Below the pieces are notes generated by a model. The model saw only the letters and a list, made by a program, of their open reading frames with translations, made no database searches and was not told where the DNA came from. Made by a program: the position numbers and the translations under genes. A stretch of DNA of 64,000 nucleotides from Kiritimatiellia bacterium (GTDB lineage: Bacteria; Verrucomicrobiota; Kiritimatiellia; RFP12; UBA1067): assembly GCA_017450695.1 (NCBI GenBank), contig JAFSTA010000264.1, positions 1-64,000 of the forward strand, read 5' to 3'. Below are positions 41,493 to 49,424 of this stretch, in pieces (positions within the stretch are counted from its first letter, which is position 1; each line of letters begins with the position of its first letter).

Positions 41493-43010
41493 ATGAAAAT
41501 CCTGCAATTCGGTACGGGGTGTTTCCTTCGCGCGTTTCTCGACTGGATGATTCAGCGGATGAACGAACGGTGCGGTTTGAACGCGGAGGTCACGGTCGTG
41601 CAATCCACTCCGTCCGGTACGGGGAAGTTGCTCAAGGAGGCAGACGGACGTTATCCGCTGTTGATACGCGGCGTGGTGGACGGAGAGGTCGTCGAAGAAC
41701 TGTCGGAAGTCTCCTGCATCCGGGTCTGCTATTCCGCCGAGACGGAATGGAACGAGGTCGTTCGCGCCGCGCTGGATCCCGATTTGAGCTGCGTCTTTTC
41801 CAACACGACGGAGGCGGGAATCGCCTATCTCGCGGAGGAACCGCCAGCCGATATTTTCCAGCCTCACGCGGATCCGCTGAACCGTAGCGCGTGTGAGGGA
41901 ATGGACGAGGCGGGGGTAGGGGATGCCCCCTCCCCAAGTCCGCGCTCCTTTCCCGGAAAACTGGCCTCCCTGCTCTGGTATCGGTTTTGCGCCCGACTGC
42001 CCGGCGTGACCGTCTTTCCGTGCGAGCTGATCGACCGTAACGGCGCAACCCTGAAGCGGATTGTGCAGCGAGTTTCAGACGAATGGAGGTTGCCTTCCGC
42101 TTTCTTCAACTGGCTGGACGACGAATGCGAGTTCTGCAACACGCTCGTCGATCGGATTGTTCCGGGGGTGCCGAAAACGGAGGCGGAACGAGAAGCGATC
42201 CGCGTCAAGCACGGGGTTGATTCCCCCTTGCTCGTCTGTGCGGAACCATTCCATTTCCTCGCCGTGGAGGGAAGCGAAAAGGCGAAGGCGCTTCTGCCGC
42301 TGGAAGCGGCGGGATTGAATGTCCGCTTCGTGCCGGACATCCGTCCCTACCGCGAGCGCAAGATACGACTGCTCAACGGGACGCATACAGGGAGTGTCGC
42401 GATCGCGCTGCTGTCCGGTTTGACCGAGGTCGGGGAGATGACGCGCGACCGACTCTTCACCGCGTTCCTTCACAGGTTGATGTTCCGTGAAATCCTGCCG
42501 ACCGTTCCGCTCCCGATGGACGAGAAACGCGGCTTCGCGGATGCCGTCTGGGAACGCTTCTCCAATCCATTCCTGCACCATCGGCTGGAGAGTATCGCGC
42601 TCAACTCCATTTCCAAGTGGCGCGTACGGGACTGGCCGGTCTTACTCGACTGGGCGAAACGAAACGGAGGGATGCCCGCGCCGCTTCTGACGCTCTCGCT
42701 GGCGGCACTGCTCGTGCTCTATGTCGAGAACGAATCCGTCGATACCGGGAAAAAGCCGCTCGTCACCCTCCGCGATGACGAAACGGCGCTCGCTTTCTTC
42801 CGCGCCTGGCGGACGGACGCGTTCCGCTCGCAAGATGCCACCGTGCGCTTTGTTCGGGAAACGCTGGCGAACGCCGCGCTGTGGGGAACGCCGTTGACCG
42901 ACAGCCAGCCCGAAGGTTTCGCCGGGGAAGTCGCGTCGTTCATCGGCTGGATACGCGCATCCGGAATGCGCCGGACCGTGGCCAAAGTCCTCGATGACGA
43001 TTCTTGCTGA
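41493..43010 (+). CDS. uxaB: tagaturonate reductase / altronate oxidoreductase (mannitol dehydrogenase family)
   Basis: 505 residues. AAGGAAAAG precedes ATG 41493. N-terminal Rossmann motif KILQFGTGCFLRAFLDW is typical of UxaB-type enzymes. VFSNTTEAGIAY, PGVTVFPCELIDRNGATLKRI and the catalytic-region KIRLLNGTHTGSVAIALLSG (conserved K...N-G-x-H-T) follow; C-terminal MRRTVAKVLDD. Reduces tagaturonate to altronate with NADH in galacturonate catabolism, in the cytoplasm. Near the DUF4091 and other hydrolase genes, consistent with pectin-type polysaccharide use. A mannitol or fructuronate activity is less likely. Confidence 0.85.
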   Translation: MKILQFGTGCFLRAFLDWMIQRMNERCGLNAEVTVVQSTPSGTGKLLKEADGRYPLLIRGVVDGEVVEELSEVSCIRVCYSAETEWNEVVRAALDPDLSCVFSNTTEAGIAYLAEEPPADIFQPHADPLNRSACEGMDEAGVGDAPSPSPRSFPGKLASLLWYRFCARLPGVTVFPCELIDRNGATLKRIVQRVSDEWRLPSAFFNWLDDECEFCNTLVDRIVPGVPKTEAEREAIRVKHGVDSPLLVCAEPFHFLAVEGSEKAKALLPLEAAGLNVRFVPDIRPYRERKIRLLNGTHTGSVAIALLSGLTEVGEMTRDRLFTAFLHRLMFREILPTVPLPMDEKRGFADAVWERFSNPFLHHRLESIALNSISKWRVRDWPVLLDWAKRNGGMPAPLLTLSLAALLVLYVENESVDTGKKPLVTLRDDETALAFFRAWRTDAFRSQDATVRFVRETLANAALWGTPLTDSQPEGFAGEVASFIGWIRASGMRRTVAKVLDDDSC

Positions 43011-43334
43011 TTCCACTGCGCGGTACATTCAGGGGCTGAGAAGCTGAGAGGCTGAGAAGCGAGTGTCGCGTCCGCTGCGTAGCGACGGCGCCAACGCCGT
43101 CGGCTTTCGGGGAAGGAGATAAGTGGCGCTGCGCCGCCTAAGTGGCCCTGCGGGCCTAAATGGGGCTACGCCCCTAAGTTGACTTGGCGGGGAAGAAGGG
43201 ACTTGCGACGCGCATGTCGCACGTCGCGTGTAGATCGGGAGGGTCGCGCCCCGTCGCGACCGCAACGCCTATCCGGAATATCCGGAATATCCGGCTCAAC
43301 CACCTAGCTATCCAACCTGCCAACTTTTCGGCAA
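43011..43334. repeat. intergenic repeat mosaic (R1, R2, R3, nonamers)
   Basis: GCTGAGAAGC units, R1 (about 43066-43116, loop CCAA instead of CCCT), R2 (43118-43187), a short R3, GGTCGCG hairpin, CCGGAATAT nonamers (about 43272-43293), then CGGCAAGG where R4 begins. No gene. Confidence 0.8.
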
Positions 43335-43463
43335 GGAAACAACAGGGACAATTTAGAACACAACTGAAAATGGACGGCTCGCAACCGCGAGCCGGAAACG
43401 AACCGTCGCGCGGTTGCGCGACGACCGCCAGTGTGTTGTTGATCCGTTGTCCAAGTTGTTTCC
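43335..43463. repeat. R4 element, copy 2 (best preserved)
   Basis: Outer arms GGAAACAACAGGGACAA (43335-43351) and TTGTCCAAGTTGTTTCC (43447-43463) pair except at two positions. Inside: CGGCTCGC-AACC-GCGAGCCG (43375-43394) and CGTCGCGC-GGTT-GCGCGACG (43404-43423). The two loops are reverse complements. Confidence 0.85.
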
Positions 43464-43749
43464 TTTTCCAGCGACAAAAAGTCGGGGTGTCGTTGCGCAT
43501 GTTGCGTGTCGCGTGTCGCTTGTCCTATGCGGCGGACGCGACGGGGCGCGTCCCCAAAAACAAAACCCGCTCACCTAACAGCTCGTCTATAACTTCAACC
43601 TCCGGCGTGTAGCATAGCAAGTTATCTGAATAGAATCACTCACGCAACGCCTGAGCGAGGGGCTAACAGCTACCACCCAACCACCGAACCGCCCAACCAC
43701 CCACGCTTACTCGGCTGAACACGCCTTCCAACATCGGTGTTGTTTCTCC
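43464..43749. other. intergenic after R4
   Basis: R3-related GTCGCGTGTCGC stretch (about 43480-43530), a 12-mer shared with 12627 (AGCTCGTCTATA), and CACCCAACC nonamers (about 43675-43705). No gene. Confidence 0.5.
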
Positions 43750-43779
43750 TTGACCGTTCACTCCTAAAGGGAGTATAAT
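43750..43779 (+). promoter_or_regulatory. sigma-70 promoter for the TPR-rlmB operon
   Basis: TTGACC (43750-43755), 18-bp spacer, TATAAT (43774-43779, consensus). Transcription would start about 24 bp before the ATG, leaving room for GAGG. Confidence 0.7.
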
Positions 43780-43809
43780 CGGTTCTTCGATTTTGTTGAG
43801 GGTTGAATT

Positions 43810-45219
43810 ATGGATACACCGAAAAGTGATGTGGTACAGCAGCAGGCTCAGAATTTCTTTGCGAAAGGACAGACCGCGTTTCAGCGGCACAATTGGGATA
43901 TCGCCGTCGATCTTCTCACGCAGTGCGTGAAACTGGTCCCCGGTTTTTCGAAGGCGCGGAAGGTTTTGCGCGACGCCCAGATCGCCCGTTTCCGTTCCGA
44001 GCGGAAGGGGAGCTTCGCGCTGCAGGTTCTGGATTTCAAGTGCAAGATGCTGCGCGTGAAGATTCAGGGATATCTCAAGGCCGGCAAGAAAGAGACCGCC
44101 CTGTTCGAGTGCGAGAAGCTGATGGCGATGAACCCGTTGCTGGCGGACAATGTGAATCTGGCTATCGAATGCGCGGAGGCGTGCGATATGCCGGACGCGG
44201 CGCTCTTTACGGTGGAGGCGGCGTATGAGAACAATCCGAACGACATGGACATGCTCCTGCGCGTGGCGGATTTCTATATGCGCGTCGGCGAATACGCCAA
44301 GGCCCGCGACGCCTACGTGAAACTGAACGCCAGCCGTCCGATGGATCAGGACATCCTGAAGAAGCTGAAGGACGCGGAGGCGCGCAGCACCATGAAGGAC
44401 GGAGGCTGGGAAGACGCCGCCGGAAAGAAGGGCGGGTACCGCGACCTGATCCGCGACAAGGAAAAGGCCGCGAAACTGGACGCGAAGAACAAGCAGATCG
44501 CCGCGGGCGATGACGCCGAGGCGTTGATCGCCGAGGCGAAGGAGAAGGTGGAGAAGGAACCGGGCAACCTGAACCTGTACCGCGCGTTGGCGCGTATTTA
44601 CTCGCAGAACAAGCGGTATGCGGAGGCGATCGAGACGTTGGAGGCGGCCCGCAAGGTCAACCCCACCGACCCGGAACTGGACCGCAACTTGACCGCGACG
44701 AAGATCAACTTTTTCAACCAGGAGATCGAGCGCCTGCAGGCGACGGGCGACGAGAATGCGGTTGTGGAAAAGATGCAGGAGCGCGACCAGTTTATCTTCG
44801 ACGACCTGCTGGACCGCGTGCAGCGTTACCCCAACGACCTGCGCCTCCATTTCGAGCTGGGGCAGCAGTACTACAAGTACGAGTATTACGACGACGCGAT
44901 TTCGCAGTTCCAGATTTCGCAGCGCAGCCCGAAGGATCGTCTCGATTCGCTGTACTACATCGGCATGTGCTTCGCCAAGAAGGGACAGCCGGACATGGCG
45001 GTCATGCAGCTGGAAACGGCGTACGATTCCATCGACATCATGAACGACCTCAAGAAGCAGATTTGCTACGAGCTGGGTGAACTGGCGGAGCAGGCCGGAG
45101 ACCTCACGAAAGCCGCGAACTACTACAAGGAAGTGTATGTTGCGGATATCGGCTTCGAGGACATCCAGAACCGGTATATGCGCGTCTATCAGCTCGTGAA
45201 GGGACAGCAGCAGGGATAA
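43810..45219 (+). CDS. tetratricopeptide-repeat protein
   Basis: 469 residues, no signal peptide. TPR-like units occur at about 12-50 (AQNFFAKGQTAFQRHNWDIA), 85-180 (GYLKAGKKETALFECEKLMA; ARDAYVKLNASRP), 245-290 (LNLYRALARIYSQNKRYAEA) and 330-450 (LRLHFELGQQYYKYEYYDDA, YYIGMCFAKKGQPDMAVMQL, AANYYKEVYVADIG). A charged, Lys-rich linker (residues about 195-240) splits the array. Expected to be a cytoplasmic scaffold. It is one base upstream of rlmB and shares its promoter. Confidence 0.85.
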   Translation: MDTPKSDVVQQQAQNFFAKGQTAFQRHNWDIAVDLLTQCVKLVPGFSKARKVLRDAQIARFRSERKGSFALQVLDFKCKMLRVKIQGYLKAGKKETALFECEKLMAMNPLLADNVNLAIECAEACDMPDAALFTVEAAYENNPNDMDMLLRVADFYMRVGEYAKARDAYVKLNASRPMDQDILKKLKDAEARSTMKDGGWEDAAGKKGGYRDLIRDKEKAAKLDAKNKQIAAGDDAEALIAEAKEKVEKEPGNLNLYRALARIYSQNKRYAEAIETLEAARKVNPTDPELDRNLTATKINFFNQEIERLQATGDENAVVEKMQERDQFIFDDLLDRVQRYPNDLRLHFELGQQYYKYEYYDDAISQFQISQRSPKDRLDSLYYIGMCFAKKGQPDMAVMQLETAYDSIDIMNDLKKQICYELGELAEQAGDLTKAANYYKEVYVADIGFEDIQNRYMRVYQLVKGQQQG

Positions 45220-45220
45220 C

Positions 45221-45991
45221 ATGAAACCGAGCGGACGCGGCAGCGAGTGGATTTACGGGCGTCGCCCGGTAATGGAGGTTTTGCGCGCGGAACGCCGTCA
45301 GGTCTATGAGGCGGTTCTTCCGCCGCTTTCCGCCCATTCCAGCGACGACCTCGACGAGATCCGCGCCCTGCTCCGGGAACGGCGCGTCGTCTGCAAGACG
45401 ATGGAGCGGAACCAGATGGATCGCCTCTGCCACGGCGGTAACCACCAGTCTGTCGCGTTGCGCACGGATCCATACCCGTATGTCGCGATGGAAGAGGCTC
45501 TGGCGCAGGGCAGGGAGGTCAAGAACCCGATTTATCTGGTGCTGGATCATCTGGAGGACCCGCAGAATGTCGGGTCCTTACTGCGAACCGCAGATGCCGC
45601 CGGGGTAACCGCCGTGATCCTGCCCGGCGATCGCTCTTCCGGTGTCACGCCCGCCGCAGTCCGTGCCTCCGCGGGTGCTTCCGAACACCTGTGCGTGGCG
45701 CGTGTCGTCAATGTCACGCGCGCCATGCAGCTCCTGAAGGAGGAGGGGGTCTGGTTGACGGGACTCGACATGGAAGGCCCCAAGTCCCAGCCCTATTCGC
45801 AAATCGATTTCACGGGACCGGTCGGCCTCGTCATCGGCGCGGAAGGGAACGGGCTTTCCCGCCTCGTCCGCGACTCCTGCGATTTCATCGCGACGCTTCC
45901 GATGAACGGCGCCGTCGCCTCTTTGAACGCGGCCATCGCCGGTGCCATCACCCTCTACGAAATCGTTCGCCAGCGCGGCGCGAAGCGGTAG
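45221..45991 (+). CDS. rlmB: 23S rRNA (guanosine-2'-O-)-methyltransferase, SpoU/TrmH family
   Basis: 256 residues. N-terminal substrate-binding domain (WIYGRRPVMEVLRAERRQVY). The SpoU knot has motif 1 ILDH-like LVLDHLEDPQNVGSLLRTAD, motif 2 PVGLVIGAEGNGLSRLV and motif 3 LPMNGAVASLNAAIAGAITL with the conserved Asn/Ser. Methylates a ribose of rRNA (or tRNA) using S-adenosylmethionine. Start ATG is 1 bp after the TPR gene's stop, so translation is coupled. Length and all three motifs are normal. Confidence 0.88.
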   Translation: MKPSGRGSEWIYGRRPVMEVLRAERRQVYEAVLPPLSAHSSDDLDEIRALLRERRVVCKTMERNQMDRLCHGGNHQSVALRTDPYPYVAMEEALAQGREVKNPIYLVLDHLEDPQNVGSLLRTADAAGVTAVILPGDRSSGVTPAAVRASAGASEHLCVARVVNVTRAMQLLKEEGVWLTGLDMEGPKSQPYSQIDFTGPVGLVIGAEGNGLSRLVRDSCDFIATLPMNGAVASLNAAIAGAITLYEIVRQRGAKR

Positions 45992-46000
45992 TTTTTTGCG

Positions 46001-46086
46001 CGGCAATTATGCCGCGCCACAGAACAGGCCACGGGAGGGGAGCGGGCTGGCGGCGATTATGCCGCGCCACAGAACAGGCCACGGGA
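46001..46086. repeat. tandem pair of hairpin-plus-CACAGAACA elements (50-bp period)
   Basis: Copy 1 at 46001-46036 and copy 2 at 46051-46086 both read CGGC-RATTAT-GCCGCGCCA followed by CAGAACAGGCCACGGGA. In copy 1 the stem extends to GCGCGGC/GCCGCGC; in copy 2 only the inner part pairs. Confidence 0.75.
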
Positions 46087-46176
46087 CCGGAGTGCGCGGG
46101 TGGTCATAATAGCCGTGTGTAACATACTGGCGCGTAGCATTTTACGATTTTTCTAGAAAGAGGGAAGGAAATTTGT

Positions 46177-46182
46177 TATATT
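46177..46182 (+). promoter_or_regulatory. putative -10 box of a leaderless rtcR mRNA
   Basis: TATATT sits 6 bp before the ATG at 46189, so transcription would begin at about the start codon. A TTTCTAGAAA palindrome (46150-46159) covers the -35 area, and no consensus -35 is present, which suits a repressed or activator-dependent promoter. Confidence 0.4.
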
Positions 46183-46188
46183 GGTATC

Positions 46189-47793
46189 ATGAAAACAACA
46201 GTCATATCAGTTTTAGGAACCCAGAAAGACGCGCATGGCGGGGCTGGGCCGCAGCGCTGGGATACATGGCGTCCAACGATCGGACTCGTCCAACAGGAGG
46301 ATCTTCCGATCGACGAGTTGCATCTAATTTTCAACGAGGAGTTCAGGGAACTTGCCGAGCGTATTCAGGCGGACATCAAACTGGTGTCGCCCAAGACAAC
46401 GGTCATCTTTGACATTATCGAGCTGGTGAACCCGTGGGATTTCGAGGAGGTGTTCGAGAAGTTTTACGACTACATTCAGTCGCGCTGTTTCCATGACGAC
46501 AAGCGCCAGTACTACATCCACATGTCAACTGGTTCGCATGTCGAGCAGATCTGTCTCTTCCTGCTCGCGGAGTCCCACTGCATTCGCGCGAAACTTGTGC
46601 AGACGACTCCGAAGGAAGGACATGTCCGCCACTCGAACGATCCGAAGGGGATCTGCACCATCATCGACCTCGACCTTTCGCGGTACGACAAGCTCGCCAA
46701 GCGTTTTGAACGTGACCGGTTGAACGATCTCTCGTTCCTCAAGCAGGGCATCGAGACCCGTAACGCCGCGTTCAACAAGTTGATCGAGACCATCGAGCGC
46801 GTGGCGGTCCGTTCCTCCGACCCGATCCTGCTGACTGGTCCGACCGGCGCGGGAAAGAGCCAGCTCGCGAAGCAGATCTACCAGCTCAAAAAGAAACCGC
46901 CAAACGGGAAGGTGAAAGGAAAATTCGTTGCCGTCAACTGCGCCACGCTGGGCGGCGATCTGGCGAAGTCCGCGTTGTTCGGACACAAGAAGGGGGCTTT
47001 TTCAGGGGCAGGCGCGGAACATGTCGGCTTCCTGAAAGAGGCGGACGGAGGCATCATCTTCCTCGATGAAATCGGGGAACTGCCGATGGAGGCGCAGACG
47101 ATGCTCCTCAAGGCGATCGAGGAAAAAAGATTCCGTCCGCTCGGAGCAGTGGAGGACGAAGAAAGCAACTTCCAGCTGATCTGCGGTACGAATCGCGATT
47201 TGGCGGAGGACGTCGAGTCGGGCAAGTTCCGTCGCGACCTGCTCGCGCGTATCAACCTGTGGAGTTTCCGTTTACCCGGTCTTGCCGACAGGCGGGAGGA
47301 CATCGAACCGAATCTGGATTACGAGCTGCAGAAGTATTTTCAGCGCACGGGGAAGAATGTCTCGTTCAACCGGGAGGCGCGCGCCCGTTTCCTCGCCTTC
47401 GCATTCGATCCCGCGAACAACTGGGAGGGGAATTTCCGCGACCTCAACGCGATGGTCGTGCGAATGGCGACGCTTTCCGAAGGCGGCCGTATCACCGCGC
47501 CTTTGGTCGGTGAGGAAATCGAACGTTTTCGGAACGATCCTTCGCGTTCCCGTTCCGCCCTGGGCGCTTCTGATCTGGAGCCGCTTCTCGGTGCCGGATA
47601 CGAGAATCGCTTTGATGCCTTCGACTTGGCGCAGCTCGCCTACGTCGTCTCGGTCTGCCGCGAATCAGCCTCGATGTCGGAAGCCGCGAAGAAGCTCTTC
47701 GCCGTCTCCCGGAAGGCAAAGAAATCCGTCAACGATTCAGACCGCCTCTCCAAGTACCTGGCAAAGTTCGGTTTGAAATTCAAGCAGTTGTAG
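46189..47793 (+). CDS. rtcR: RtcR-like sigma-54-dependent transcriptional regulator
   Basis: 534 residues. The N-terminal ~180 residues are the RtcR regulatory (CARF-related) domain: TVISVLGTQKDAHGGAGPQR, LHLIFNEEFRELAERI, HMSTGSHVEQICLFLLAES. The AAA+ domain follows: LTGPTGAGKSQLAKQI (Walker A), LFGHKKGAFSGA, GGIIFLDEIGELPMEAQ (Walker B), DLLARINLWSFRLPGL. The C-terminus is helical (ESASMSEAAKKLFAVSRKAK). The sigma-54-contacting motif reads GAFSGA instead of GAFTGA. In other bacteria RtcR senses an RNA-end-derived signal and activates rtcBA for RNA repair, usually from the neighbouring divergent position. No rtcB or rtcA is adjacent here. Confidence 0.88.
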   Translation: MKTTVISVLGTQKDAHGGAGPQRWDTWRPTIGLVQQEDLPIDELHLIFNEEFRELAERIQADIKLVSPKTTVIFDIIELVNPWDFEEVFEKFYDYIQSRCFHDDKRQYYIHMSTGSHVEQICLFLLAESHCIRAKLVQTTPKEGHVRHSNDPKGICTIIDLDLSRYDKLAKRFERDRLNDLSFLKQGIETRNAAFNKLIETIERVAVRSSDPILLTGPTGAGKSQLAKQIYQLKKKPPNGKVKGKFVAVNCATLGGDLAKSALFGHKKGAFSGAGAEHVGFLKEADGGIIFLDEIGELPMEAQTMLLKAIEEKRFRPLGAVEDEESNFQLICGTNRDLAEDVESGKFRRDLLARINLWSFRLPGLADRREDIEPNLDYELQKYFQRTGKNVSFNREARARFLAFAFDPANNWEGNFRDLNAMVVRMATLSEGGRITAPLVGEEIERFRNDPSRSRSALGASDLEPLLGAGYENRFDAFDLAQLAYVVSVCRESASMSEAAKKLFAVSRKAKKSVNDSDRLSKYLAKFGLKFKQL

Positions 47794-48075
47794 GCGAGAA
47801 GCAGATAAGTGGCGGCTGCGCCGCCTAAGTGGTCCTGCGGGCCTAAATGGGGCGGCGCCCCTAAGTTGACTTGACGGGGAAGAAGGGACGTGCGACACGC
47901 ATGTTGGAAAGTCGGTGTGTTGTCGCGCGTGTCGCGCGTCGCTTGTCTCACGCAGAGAACGGGAGGGGCAACGTCCTCGTTGCCCGAATTGGGAGGGTCG
48001 CGCTGCCTGTCCTCCGTAGTCTTGCGTAGGAAGGGGCGCGACCGCAGCGCGGAACAAGCCAACTGATCGGCGAGC
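47794..48075. repeat. intergenic repeat mosaic (R2, R3, R5)
   Basis: R2 (47803-47873), R3 (about 47884-47955), R5 (about 47960-47997), then a GTCGCGCTG stretch like the one at 7935. No gene. No T-rich terminator follows rtcR. Confidence 0.8.
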
Positions 48076-48909
48076 TTAGAAATTGCCGTTGATCAGCGGC
48101 AGGAAGGGGACTGCTTCATTGTTCGCGATGAAATTGAGAAGCCCGATCTGAAGGCCGCCGTTCATCATTCGCGAGTAGTTGATCACGCCGAGTTGCAGGC
48201 CGCTCGTTTTCCCGTCGTACACTACGTTCAGGCAACCGGCCTGGACGCCGCTCAGGTTTTTCGCGCAGTTGATGGCGCCGATCTGAACTCCGCCTTCCAT
48301 CGTTCTCGTGTAGTTGATGGCACCGAGCTGTAGGCCGCGAGCCTTCCCTTCATCCACAACCATGTTCCAGGCACCAATCTGGAGGCCGTCCAATTCTTTC
48401 GCGCAGTTGATGGCGCCGAGTTGCAGACCGATATCCATCGTGCCCACGTAGTTGATCGCGCTCCACTGTAGTCCGCTCGCCTTTCCGTCGTCTGCCACAC
48501 TTATGCCGCCGAGCTGGATGCCAGCCATGTTTTTCGTGCAGTTGACGCCGCCCAGCTGGACTCCCTCGAACTCTTCATTCGCGAGGTTCAGGGCGGAAAG
48601 CTGGAGACCGTAGAAAGTCTGCGCATAGTTGACGGCTCCCAGCTGTATGCCGTAGAGTTTGTTGTCCGCGATGTTCCCGGCACTGATCGAAACGCCGGCA
48701 AAATCGCCCAGCGTGCGATTGACGAACCCGATATCCAAGCCCGCGAAATCGTTGCACTCTCCGTAAATCAGCGAGAGACGCAACCCGGTGACGTCATAGT
48801 CGGGAATCGGCTCTTGGAGAGGTGTGATGAACGAGACCATCAACGGCGTCGTTTCCGCAAAACAAAAACCCGTAACGCCCAGAAGCAGGGCCGCAAGCAA
48901 CTTTTTCAT
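48076..48909 (-). CDS. LA_2272-type surface repeat protein
   Basis: 277 residues with signal peptide (MKKLLAALLLGVTGFCFAET). The body is about nine repeats of roughly 22-30 residues built on G-x-Q-L-G-x-x-N: LYGIQLGAVNYAQTFYGLQL, FEGVQLGGVNCTKNMAGIQL, IGLQLGAINCAKELDGLQIG, RGLQLGAINYTRTMEGGVQI, SGLQLGVINYSRMMNGGLQI. This pattern matches the LA_2272 surface-repeat family and suggests a beta-solenoid on the cell surface. Function unknown. It has its own promoter (48990-49018) with an ~80-base leader. Confidence 0.8.
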   Translation of the reverse strand: MKKLLAALLLGVTGFCFAETTPLMVSFITPLQEPIPDYDVTGLRLSLIYGECNDFAGLDIGFVNRTLGDFAGVSISAGNIADNKLYGIQLGAVNYAQTFYGLQLSALNLANEEFEGVQLGGVNCTKNMAGIQLGGISVADDGKASGLQWSAINYVGTMDIGLQLGAINCAKELDGLQIGAWNMVVDEGKARGLQLGAINYTRTMEGGVQIGAINCAKNLSGVQAGCLNVVYDGKTSGLQLGVINYSRMMNGGLQIGLLNFIANNEAVPFLPLINGNF

Positions 48910-48989
48910 GGCAAAACCTTATTCTTGATTTGTATCGGCCGATTCCGCATGAGCCCTGCGGAACACCCACAGTCGATAGAACGGAGAAT

Positions 48990-49018
48990 ATTGTAACAGA
49001 TAAAAGGCAAGGGGACAA
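48990..49018 (-). promoter_or_regulatory. sigma-70 promoter for the surface repeat protein
   Basis: Minus strand TTGTCC (49013-49018), 17-bp spacer, TACAAT (48990-48995). The -35 lies in a GGCAAGGGGACAA string that resembles the left arm of R4. Confidence 0.6.
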
Positions 49019-49022
49019 TGGA

Positions 49023-49261
49023 AAAGTGGCGGCTGCGCCGGGCCTAAGTGGCCTTGCGGTCTAAATGGGGCTGCGCCCCTAAGTTGACTTGGCCAGAAAT
49101 TGGGGACGTGCGACACGCGACGGGCGACACGCATGTCGGAAAGGCGAAATGTCGTCGCGCATGTCGTATGTCGCTTGTCTCACGCAGGGGATGCGACGGG
49201 GCGCGTCCCCCACTCTGTGAGGCAAAACAAAACCCACCCAACCACCGAACCGCTACCCATC
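49023..49261. repeat. intergenic repeat mosaic (R2, R3, nonamers)
   Basis: R2 (49023-49092, degenerate first and second hairpins), R3 (about 49104-49190) and CACCCAACC nonamers (about 49230-49255), followed directly by the R4 half-copy. Confidence 0.75.
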
Positions 49262-49374
49262 TAATGGACGGGGCGCAACCGCGAGCCGGATGAGAACCGT
49301 CGCGCGGTTGCGCGACGACCGCCGGTGTGTTGTTGATCCGTTGTACAAGTTGTTTCCGTTTCAGCGACAAAAAA
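49262..49374. repeat. R4 element, copy 3 (left arm missing or displaced)
   Basis: CGGGGCGC-AACC-GCGAGCCG (49268-49287, two mismatches in the stem) and a perfect CGTCGCGC-GGTT-GCGCGACG (49297-49316), then TTGTACAAGTTGTTTCCG as the right arm. A left-arm-like GGCAAGGGGACAA occurs ~250 bp earlier (about 49006-49018), as if R2/R3 had inserted into R4. Confidence 0.7.
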
Positions 49375-49401
49375 CGCATCCGCAACGAGGTTGCGGATGC
49401 G
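49375..49401 (-). terminator. strong rho-independent terminator
   Basis: Perfect 12-bp stem CGCATCCGCAAC/GTTGCGGATGCG with loop GAG, followed on the minus strand by TTTTTTG. It ends the operon whose last gene stops at 49425. Confidence 0.9.
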
Positions 49402-49424
49402 TCTGTCAGCGAGTGGGAATCGCG

